A stretch of 64,000 nucleotides of DNA. Source: Micromonospora haikouensis. Its GTDB lineage: Bacteria > Actinomycetota > Actinomycetes > Mycobacteriales > Micromonosporaceae. The notes beneath the pieces are model-generated. The model worked only from the letters and a program-made list of their open reading frames with translations, ran no database searches and had not been told where the DNA came from. Shown piece after piece: positions 58,278 to 64,000 of this stretch. Made by a program: the position numbers and the translations under genes. The stretch is taken from the NCBI RefSeq assembly GCF_900091595.1, contig NZ_FMCW01000029.1, forward strand, positions 50,906-114,905, read 5' to 3'. The number at the start of each line of letters is the position of its first letter. The first letter of the stretch is position 1.

Positions 58278-58892
58278 GTGAGCGAGCCGGTCGGCCTGCG
58301 GGCCCGCAAGAAGGCACGGACCCGGGACGCGATCGCCGACGCGGCGATCTCGCTGTTCCTGGCGCGCGGGTTCGACCAGGTGTCCGTGTCCGACATCGCC
58401 GCGGCGGCCGAGGTGTCGAAACCCACCCTGTTCCGCTACTTCCCCACCAAGGAAGACCTCGTCCTGCACCGCTTCGCGGACCACAACGGCGAGGCCGCGC
58501 GCGTGGTCGGCGAGCGCCGCCCCGGCACCGCGCCGATCGCGGCCCTGCACCAGCACTTCCGCGCCGGCCTCGACCGTTTCGAGCCCGTCACCGGCCTCAA
58601 CGACCACCCCGAGGTGGTGGCGTTCCACCGGCTGGTGTTCGGCACCCCGAGCCTGGCGGGACGGCTACTGCAGTACATGCGCGACGACGAGGACGCCTTG
58701 GCCGCCGCCCTCGACCCCGGCGTCCGGGGCCGGCTGCTGGCCGCCCAGGTGATCGCGGTGCAACGCGTGCTCGCCCGCACCAACTGGCAGAAGATCGCCG
58801 CCGGGCGCACCGCACGCGACGTACACCCGGAGGCGGTCGCCGACGCGGACCTGGCCTTCGCCCAACTAGGCCGCGCCACAAACCACCTCTGA
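58278..58892 (+). CDS. TetR family regulator
   Basis: 204 residues. HTH VSDIAAAAEVSKPTLFRYFPTKEDL (about 39-60). GTG 58278 gives a normal basic N-terminus (SEPVGLRARKKARTRD). It probably represses itself and the NmrA-like gene through the adjacent dyad. Confidence 0.9.
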   Translation: MSEPVGLRARKKARTRDAIADAAISLFLARGFDQVSVSDIAAAAEVSKPTLFRYFPTKEDLVLHRFADHNGEAARVVGERRPGTAPIAALHQHFRAGLDRFEPVTGLNDHPEVVAFHRLVFGTPSLAGRLLQYMRDDEDALAAALDPGVRGRLLAAQVIAVQRVLARTNWQKIAAGRTARDVHPEAVADADLAFAQLGRATNHL

Positions 58893-58963
58893 CCGCCCCC
58901 ACCTCCCGCCGCCCTGCCCCCTCGCCGCACCCCCGCCGCGCTCCCCCTCGCCCCCCGCCGCGC

Positions 58964-59032
58964 CGATCTTGCACTTTCGGCCCCTCAGGTGGGCGCTTCA
59001 CCCCTTTCACCCGGGCCGAAAGTGCAAGATCG
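58964..59032. repeat. Long inverted repeat with 29-nt loop, REP-like
   Basis: GATCTTGCACTTTCGGCCC (58965-58983) pairs perfectly with its complement at 59013-59031, plus one outer pair. It lies between convergent genes ending at 58892 and 59036 and can terminate both. The AT-containing arm differs from the other GC-only terminators, and the sequence looks like a dispersed intergenic repeat. Confidence 0.75.
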
Positions 59033-59035
59033 CGG

Positions 59036-59284
59036 TCAGCCAGCGTCGTCGGCCCGGCGCGGGGCGTCTCCGTCGGGTTCCGTGGGTTGGGTCGTTGCGC
59101 TCCACAAGTAGACCTGGGTGGCGGCGCGGAGGGCGTCGCGGGCGGCGGTGGCCGGCGGGCAGGCCGCCGTGCGGCAGATCGGGCAACGTCCGTCGGGCCC
59201 GGGTCGGTGCTCGCGCAGGACCCAGCGGGCGGTGAGGATCAGCCGGTTTCGGATCTGCGCCAGGGACAGGAACGGCGCGGTCAT
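59036..59284 (-). CDS. Small CxxC protein
   Basis: 82 residues: SLAQIRNRLILTARWVLREH, then CPICRTAACPPATAARD, a possible zinc knuckle. ATG 59284 overlaps the stop of the XRE-TPR gene (ATGA). Function unknown. Confidence 0.65.
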   Translation of the reverse strand: MTAPFLSLAQIRNRLILTARWVLREHRPGPDGRCPICRTAACPPATAARDALRAATQVYLWSATTQPTEPDGDAPRRADDAG

Positions 59285-60489
59285 GCTCGGGTCACCCCGA
59301 GGGCGGCGGCGAGCTGGACGACCGTGGCGGGGGCGTGCGGGTCGCGGGCGACCTGGGCGACGATGTCGCGGGCGGCGGGGCGGTGGCGCACCTCCGCCGG
59401 CGCGACGCGGTCGGCCTCGACCAGCGTGCGGGCGGCGCTGGCCGGGTCGTCGGTGTGCAGGTAGGCGCGGGCGGCGTCCAGCAGGTGCGCGGCCCGGTGC
59501 TCGGCGGGCAGCCACCGCCACCCGTCGCGCGCGACCGTCTTCTCGTGCCAGGTGACGGCGTCGTGGGCGTGGCCGAGGTCGAGGGCGGCGGCCACCCGGG
59601 CCAGGTCCACGGCGGTCGGCCCGAACGCGGTCCGATGGTGGTCGTGGCCGTCGCCGACCCGGGCGGCCATCGCGGCGGCCTCGTCGAGCAGGTCGGCGAC
59701 CGTGCGGTCGTCGCCGTGGCGGGCGGCGGCCAGGGCTCCCTGCACCAGCAGCGTCCCGCACAGCGACAGCTCCGCCGGTGCGGCGTCGTCGGGGTCCGGC
59801 GGGGCGATCCGGTACGCGGCGGTCAGCGCCGTCGACAACGCCGCCCGCACCCGACCCGAGGCGCGCAACACCTGGCCGAGCTGCACCGTGGCGGCAGCCA
59901 CCAGCACCGGGTCGCCGGCCGCGGTGAGCATCGCCCGGTCGGCGGCCAGCCAGGCAAGATCCGCCTCGCCCAGCTTCACCAGCAGCGACGCGGTCAGCCG
60001 GTACGCCTCCACCACCGTCGCCCGACCCCGCCCCGGATCGTCGGCATGCGCGCGCTGCGCGCCGGCCAGCAACTCCGGCAGCAGCTCGGCCACCCGCGGA
60101 TACCGGGCGTGCTGAAAGGTGATCCAGGCATGCCCGACATCCCGCGCCACCCGGTCCGCCGGCACCCCCGGGCAGCCGACCACCGGGCGTCCCACCGCGA
60201 CGTCGTACGTCGACAGCGCCTCCCGGATCCGCTCCACGCCCTCGATCCGGCCGGTCACCTCGGCGGGCCGGGCGTCGCGGCCCAGCAGCACCGCCGCCTC
60301 GATCCGCAGCACGGCGGCGATGTCGTGCAGGGTCGACACCCTGTCCAGCGACCGCACACCCCGCTCGACCTTGTCCACCCAGCTCTTCGACTTGCCCAGC
60401 CGATCGGCGAACACCTGCTGCGACAACCTCCGCCGACCCCGCCAGTACGCGACCCGCCGGCCCACCGGCAGCGACTCAAGGCTGTCCAC
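59281..60489 (-). CDS. XRE-family regulator with TPR-like C-terminus
   Basis: 402 residues. HTH (about 10-70; RRLSQQVFADRLGKSKSWVDKVERG), then helical TPR-like repeats ending in WLPAEHRAAHLLDAARAYL and TLVEADRVAPAEVR. It is a common actinobacterial type found with small accessory genes in mobile or regulatory loci. GTG 60489 overlaps the 64-residue gene by 14 nt. A broken paralogue lies at 63311-63600. Confidence 0.82.
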   Translation of the reverse strand: MDSLESLPVGRRVAYWRGRRRLSQQVFADRLGKSKSWVDKVERGVRSLDRVSTLHDIAAVLRIEAAVLLGRDARPAEVTGRIEGVERIREALSTYDVAVGRPVVGCPGVPADRVARDVGHAWITFQHARYPRVAELLPELLAGAQRAHADDPGRGRATVVEAYRLTASLLVKLGEADLAWLAADRAMLTAAGDPVLVAAATVQLGQVLRASGRVRAALSTALTAAYRIAPPDPDDAAPAELSLCGTLLVQGALAAARHGDDRTVADLLDEAAAMAARVGDGHDHHRTAFGPTAVDLARVAAALDLGHAHDAVTWHEKTVARDGWRWLPAEHRAAHLLDAARAYLHTDDPASAARTLVEADRVAPAEVRHRPAARDIVAQVARDPHAPATVVQLAAALGVTRA

Positions 60490-60670
60490 GACGCCACCGC
60501 CGGTCGGGCACCGCCCGGGTGGTCTCCTCGGCCGGTATCCGTTCAGCCTCGGCCTGCGCCAGGAGTCGCTGCTTGGCGGCTTCGTGCTCGGCCGCCTGGA
60601 TCTGCTCACCCCGACTCTGCGCCGGTTCGCGCTGTGTGCCGCTCAACTGCTTCTCCTTGGGGATGCTCAT
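60476..60670 (-). CDS. Small charged protein
   Basis: 64 residues, Glu/Gln/Arg-rich and probably helical (EHEAAKQRLLAQAEAERIPA). ATG 60670 overlaps the stop of the preceding gene (ATGA). No family recognised. Confidence 0.6.
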   Translation of the reverse strand: MSIPKEKQLSGTQREPAQSRGEQIQAAEHEAAKQRLLAQAEAERIPAEETTRAVPDRRWRRGQP

Positions 60671-60885
60671 CGGGTCCAGCCGAGGAATCGTTGGTACAGG
60701 TCGCCGGCGGGGACGTGGGTCAGGTCTTGGGCGGCGTCAACGAGGTGGGCGGCCAGATAGAAGGCCAGCGACACCGGGGCGCGGTCAAACTCCGCTCGCA
60801 ACTCCTGTCGGCGCTCATGACACGGCCAGTCGGCGCTGCAACCGCCGCAGGTCCAGGCCGGTGTGAGCGGGAGATGGGTAGTCAT
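60667..60885 (-). CDS. Small zinc-knuckle-like protein
   Basis: 72 residues with WTCGGCSADWPCHERRQEL (three Cys and one His) and a helical tail, a pattern frequent in actinobacterial small proteins next to XRE regulators. ATGA overlaps at both ends tie it to its neighbours. Confidence 0.65.
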   Translation of the reverse strand: MTTHLPLTPAWTCGGCSADWPCHERRQELRAEFDRAPVSLAFYLAAHLVDAAQDLTHVPAGDLYQRFLGWTR

Positions 60886-61112
60886 CGCGGCGTCTCCCGG
60901 GAGCCCGGCTGACTGGATGGCCGGGCATCTTGGCTCTGCTCCGATGACCAGTGGCCTCGATTGACCGGAACCCGGTGTGCGGCGTCGCAGGGCAGTTCGC
61001 TTCCGCATCGGCAGACCGTCCGCCAGCGCTTCCATGACCAGACCGGCCGATGCCGTCTCACCAGGGCGAGCGCGACGGCTGCCAGGTACTCCTCGTACGA
61101 GACGCGAGACAC
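60882..61112 (-). CDS. Small CxC protein
   Basis: 76 residues from GTG 61112 (GGGGAG upstream): SYEEYLAAVALALVRRHRPV, CRCGSELPCDAAHRVP. It heads the five-gene coupled operon 61112-59036. Confidence 0.6.
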   Translation of the reverse strand: MSRVSYEEYLAAVALALVRRHRPVWSWKRWRTVCRCGSELPCDAAHRVPVNRGHWSSEQSQDARPSSQPGSRETPR

Positions 61113-61209
61113 GCGCTCTCCCCTCGTTGCTCTGGCGGGGCAGGGCGCTGCCCTGGCTTCCAGGGTCAACGCCGCAGCTCATGTCACCGTAACGACGTAG
61201 GACTGTAGA

Positions 61210-61223
61210 TACAATAGGTTGTA
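61210..61223. promoter_or_regulatory. GntR operator candidate
   Basis: TACAATAGGTTGTA (5-4-5 inverted repeat) in an AT-rich patch flanked by two TGTAGA words, between the small-gene operon and the GntR gene. Confidence 0.45.
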
Positions 61224-61251
61224 GAATTGTTGGACACATAGCGTCACTCTC

Positions 61252-61653
61252 GTGATCGACCCGAGTGCGGATCGCGCCGTGTTCCGGCAGCTCGCAGACC
61301 TCCTGCGAGACCGGATCACGTCTGGCGCCCTCGCGCCCGGCGCCCCACTGCCCAGCGAGCTGCGGATGGCTCAGGAGTACGGGCTGAGTCGCACGAGCGT
61401 CCGACAGGCGGTAGCGCTACTGCGGTCGGAAGGGCTCGTCATCGTGCAACCACCGCGCGGCACCTTCGTTCGCGCCGCCGAGCCGACCGAGACGGTGACG
61501 CTCCTCAAGGGCGACACGGCCACCGCCCGGATGCCTACCCCCGCCGAGCGACGCGAGCTGGAGATGGGCGAGGGCATCCCGGTCATCATGATCTTCCGCG
61601 CCGACGGCTCCCACGAGCTGTACGCCGCCGACCGCATCCGCATTGGAAGGTAA
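61252..61653 (+). CDS. GntR family regulator (short)
   Basis: 133 residues. Winged helix FRQLADLLRDRITSGALAPG, LRMAQEYGLSRTSVRQAVAL (about 10-65), then a short tail (RMPTPAERRELEMGEGIPVIM) resembling only the first part of a UTRA sensor domain. GTG 61252. It may be a truncated HutC/KorSA-type regulator as found on integrative plasmids. Confidence 0.75.
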   Translation: MIDPSADRAVFRQLADLLRDRITSGALAPGAPLPSELRMAQEYGLSRTSVRQAVALLRSEGLVIVQPPRGTFVRAAEPTETVTLLKGDTATARMPTPAERRELEMGEGIPVIMIFRADGSHELYAADRIRIGR

Positions 61654-61748
61654 GTGGCCCACGATCTCCTCGGTTATGACCCATAGGTGCCATTTGACCC
61701 ACGGGCTGACGTAGGCGGCCCACTCGTGTTGCAACCCAGGGGAACACC

Positions 61749-61964
61749 GTGCCACCGCGTTACCGCTACGAGCAGATCGCCGACGACCTCGCCAAACGCA
61801 TCGCAACCGGCGAGTTTCCGCCTGGCTCCAAGCTGCCCAGCCGCCGAGAGTTAAACGAGCACTACGGCGTTACGGAGCCCGTGATCGATCGAGCCATGCA
61901 GGTGCTGCGAATCAAGGGCATGACCGAGACCCTGCCGGGTGTAGGCGTCTTCGTCGCCGAATAA
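61749..61964 (+). CDS. GntR-type winged-helix protein, DNA-binding domain only
   Basis: 71 residues: YEQIADDLAKRIATGEFPPG, LNEHYGVTEPVIDRAMQVL, LPGVGVFVAE. It comprises the DNA-binding domain alone. GTG 61749 follows GGGGAA. Confidence 0.75.
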   Translation: MPPRYRYEQIADDLAKRIATGEFPPGSKLPSRRELNEHYGVTEPVIDRAMQVLRIKGMTETLPGVGVFVAE

Positions 61965-62060
61965 GGCCCACCGGCATCCGGGACACCGGGGACACCCGCT
62001 TCTCCTGGCCGATTCCGCTCGGCCTTACCCTCGACCGGACCGACGCCACCCATTCCCCAC

Positions 62061-62415
62061 CTCGGAGACATTTACAACGCGACGATCCACGGAGCCAACG
62101 GCCCTGTAGCCATCGGCGCTCAGGCGCAGGCCACGGCAGAGGGCCTGACCGTCGAGGACGTGCTTCCGCTCCTCGACAAGGTGCAGGAGTTGGCAGCCCG
62201 CACTGCGGACGCCCACCAAGCCGAAGCTTCTTGAGGCCGTCGCCGACCTCCGTACAGCTGTCGACAGCGATGAGCCAGACCTAGTCGAGATGGTGAAGAA
62301 GAGCGGCAAGCTGCACGCCGTCGTGAGCAAGATTGGGGATGCGACACTGGCCGCCGTCGCTGGCGACGCTGTTCAGACTGTCACCGATCTGGCCCTCAGC
62401 GGAGCGTTCGGCTAA
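62061..62415 (+). pseudogene. Frameshifted small protein gene, family not recognised
   Basis: One frame reads GDIYNATIHGANGPVAIGAQ, then LTVEDVLPLLDKVQELAAR, to TGA at 62232-62234. A second frame then gives KLLEAVADLRTAVDSDEPDL, GKLHAVVSKIGDATLAAVAG and FG-TAA at 62413-62415. The two halves make one plausible protein, so a frameshift near 62205-62225 is likely. No start codon precedes LGDIYN (CTC), further supporting decay. Confidence 0.55.
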
Positions 62416-62428
62416 CGCCCAACCTCGC

Positions 62429-62457
62429 GCCCCCGCTGGCCATCGGCCGGCGGGGGC
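62429..62457 (+). terminator. Intrinsic terminator
   Basis: A 13-bp stem (GCCCCCGCTGGCC with one G-U) and ATC loop, followed by GTTTC, 13 bp after the pseudogene stop. It also lies beyond the convergent gene at 62475. Confidence 0.8.
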
Positions 62458-62474
62458 GTTTCGTGCTGTCTGGG

Positions 62475-63083
62475 CTACTTCCGCTTCTCCCAGGTGCCAC
62501 AGTCGTTCGTCTCGAATTCCTGTCCCTTCCGAAGCACCACCGTCGGGCGGCCCCCTCCCGGGATGTCGTTGGCGATGATGTTCTCCCCGTTGCTGCCGCT
62601 CTTCGTGATCGCCCAGTAGCAATCGGAAGAAACCTGGGCGGTCACCCGGTACGTGCCGGGCGGGAAGTCGACGCCCACGGTCCACGTGCCGTCATCGATG
62701 GTCGGCAGGGGTGGCGGAGGAGGCGGTGCTGGCTTCGTCGTCGCCGCCGGTTTGGCCGGGGCCGACGATGGTGACGGGGAAGGGCTCGGCGTGGGAAGCT
62801 GCCAGGTAGCCCGTCCTTGGGCGTAGACGCAGTTGTATGTGCGGCCGTCGTCGCCGACGGCTGACGCGTTCGTGTTCTCGCAGAGGAAGCCGATTCCCAC
62901 CCTGGTGTACCTCGGGCTGGGGGTGGTGGTGGCGGTAAGTGCCTCGGGATCCGAAGTGGCGCGACCGGCCTCGTAGGAACCGACGGCGATCGCGAGGGCC
63001 GCGACGATGGCTCCGCCAGCGATCACGGCCTGACGCTTACGCACGTTCGGCTGCGCCGTCGGCGGCTGGGGGGACATGGACAT
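62475..63083 (-). CDS. Membrane-anchored extracellular protein, function unknown
   Basis: 202 residues. Short cytoplasmic start, one membrane helix (about 19-37; VIAGGAIVAALAIAVGSY), a Cys-containing segment (GFLCENTNAS...YNCVYAQG), a Ser/Pro/Ala linker and a C-terminal beta domain (WTVGVDFPPGTYRV, SDCYWAITKSGSNG, CGTWEKRK) seen in actinobacterial secreted proteins. The Cys pairs probably form disulfides. ATG 63083. Confidence 0.72.
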   Translation of the reverse strand: MSMSPQPPTAQPNVRKRQAVIAGGAIVAALAIAVGSYEAGRATSDPEALTATTTPSPRYTRVGIGFLCENTNASAVGDDGRTYNCVYAQGRATWQLPTPSPSPSPSSAPAKPAATTKPAPPPPPPLPTIDDGTWTVGVDFPPGTYRVTAQVSSDCYWAITKSGSNGENIIANDIPGGGRPTVVLRKGQEFETNDCGTWEKRK

Positions 63084-63813
63084 CCGGGCACCGTAGCGGC
63101 GGCGGTCCACCGACGCTGTCCCAGATATGACAACGAACCCGCGTGGTGGGGCGGGCCGCTGTCGTATCCGGAGGTCAGTCGCCCAGAGCGGCGCGCGCCT
63201 CACGCGCTCCCCAGACCGCCCGCTTCGCGGTACTCTCGCTGACCTCGAACTCCGTCCCTGACGTGCCTGACGATGGTGCTGCCAGGCGTGAGCCGCCCCC
63301 GAGGGGCTACCTATTGAGCCGGGGTGATCAGGCTCTTCTTCCAGCGCTTCGCGGTCGGCTTGAGCACCCGGCGACCGCGACGAGTTCCTCGCCGGTCGGC
63401 TCGCGGCCGAGTTTCGCGGGTGAGCCGCTCGACCAGGTATGCGGCCCGGTGCGAGATCGGCAGCCGCCGCCAGGTCAGGCCGCCGACGAACTGCTCGTGG
63501 AGATCGACCGCGCGCCGCCGCGGCGGCGACCCGGGCCGCATCGACGACTGCCCGCTCCGGCTGCTCGGTGCGGTCACCTCGGCCGTCGGATATCGGGACC
63601 CAGGCAGCCATGTCCGTCGAGCCGTCGGTCTCGTGGCGCAGCTCGCCGCCTGCAAGAGCAATGCTGCAGAAAGTGCTTAGCCTCGGTCTTTCACGGCTGC
63701 CGTGATCTTGGGGGTTGGGAAGGGTCTGCGGAGACGGCGAAGTGCCTGCCGCGTAAGGAAAACTGACCGGTGTCGAGTCGTTCAGAGTTCCGCGCGCGGA
63801 AGGCACTTCGTAG
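63084..63813. other. 730-bp stretch without an intact gene
   Basis: It holds the broken XRE-TPR remnant (63311-63600). The rest (63084-63310 and 63601-63813) shows no supportable ORF. The left end of the insertion element should lie in the last 200 bp, but I could not identify its terminal repeat. Confidence 0.5.
63311..63600 (-). pseudogene. Remnant of an XRE-TPR regulator (C-terminal part, frameshifted)
   Basis: One frame gives VVDAARVAAAAARG and another gives AVDLHEQFVGGLTWRRLPIS and HRAAYLV. Together they align with AVDLARVAAALDLG, AVTWHEKTVARDGWRWLP, EHRAAHLL in the intact regulator at 59281. The helix-turn-helix half is missing. The neighbouring transposase may explain the loss. Confidence 0.55.
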
Positions 63814-64000
63814 GTGCAGAGTACCGATTGGTCCAGAGGGTTGTCCGTCGAGGTCGGCGGTCGTGGTGTGGTGTCGCACGCCGGGTTGGTGTTGCTCCGT
63901 ACGCTGGCTGACCGGACCGGTCTGACCGGGGCGTTGTCGCAGGCGGTGGCGCGTCGGGGGTTCACACCGGGCAGGGACCGGGGGCGGGTGTTGACCGATC
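63814..64000 (+). mobile_element. IS1380-family transposase, N-terminus (cut by window end)
   Basis: Sixty-two residues from GTG 63814: STDWSRGLSVEVGGRGVVSH, AGLVLLRTLADRTGLTGALS, DRGRVLTD. This matches the conserved N-terminus of IS1380-family DDE transposases (RGLSV...GVVSHAG...LADxxGLT...GRVLxD). The frame is open to base 64000. Confidence 0.8.

Noticed and set aside
1..64000. CRISPR array or rRNA operon
   Set aside because: No regularly spaced direct repeats with unique spacers and no rRNA-like sequence were seen on either strand.

Overview
The window is very GC-rich DNA in which every confident gene uses strongly G/C-ending codons and purine-rich Shine-Dalgarno sites. The gene content is actinobacterial: secreted enzymes with family 2 carbohydrate-binding modules, a furA-katG pair, a BTAD-type (SARP-like) regulator, many TetR/MarR/XRE regulators, and Hsp70/GTPase/CHAT conflict genes. 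It looks like a chromosomal segment of a filamentous actinomycete, most likely Micromonosporaceae (inference; no rRNA or marker gene is present to prove it).

Layout. (1) 1-4064: a persulfide/sulfide detoxification cluster. Two metallo-beta-lactamase/rhodanese proteins are divergent, a YgaP-like rhodanese and a TauE-type exporter follow one of them, and three near-identical ATACCCC-type palindromes (CsoR/CstR-like operators) lie between. (2) 4132-8875: secreted polysaccharide enzymes with CBM2 modules (AA10 LPMO, GH29 fucosidase, GH54 arabinofuranosidase). (3) 9375-14734: a DUF4184 membrane protein, a gene remnant, an LPITG surface protein, a TetR/SDR pair and an aldo/keto reductase. (4) 14810-22151: a DeoR-controlled sugar operon (ABC importer without its own ATPase, class II aldolase, ADP-dependent kinase family protein, class I mannose-6-phosphate isomerase). 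(5) 22193-24094: two tandem Y RNAs, each with a circularly permuted tRNA-like domain, immediately upstream of a Ro60/Rsr gene. (6) 24167-26916: furA-katG.

(7) 27344-47073: a roughly 20-kb predicted immunity (biological conflict) island. A minus-strand operon encodes a CATRASP-like small protein, a CATRA protein with membrane helices, a GrpE-like factor, Hsp70, an Fn3-repeat protein, two zinc-ribbon TRAFAC-type GTPases flanking a GAP1-like protein, a 50-residue membrane peptide and a CHAT caspase-like protease. A plus-strand regulator fusing a BTAD transcription factor to a ThsA-type macro domain sits beside it, preceded by three direct heptamers at exact 11-bp spacing. A second CATRASP-CATRA pair ends in a TIR-like domain. 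The parts suggest a chaperone/GTPase sensor, a protease, a membrane effector and a TIR-like NAD-consuming effector, with a regulator that may read a TIR-derived nucleotide.

(8) 47275-49805: a GDSL esterase with a ricin-type lectin and a cutinase/PET-hydrolase-like polyester hydrolase with CBM2. Its promoter shares an operator with the GH54-GH29 operon. (9) 49927-58892: regulator-target pairs (XRE/SDR, MarR/flavoreductase, TetR/MFS exporter, MarR/pirin/SnoaL, TetR/NmrA), most with a visible palindromic operator. (10) 58964-64000: a probable mobile or decaying region with a long inverted repeat, an XRE-TPR regulator with four tiny coupled genes, two GntR regulators, two frameshifted remnants and the start of an IS1380-family transposase cut by the window end. 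No rRNA, canonical tRNA or CRISPR array was found.
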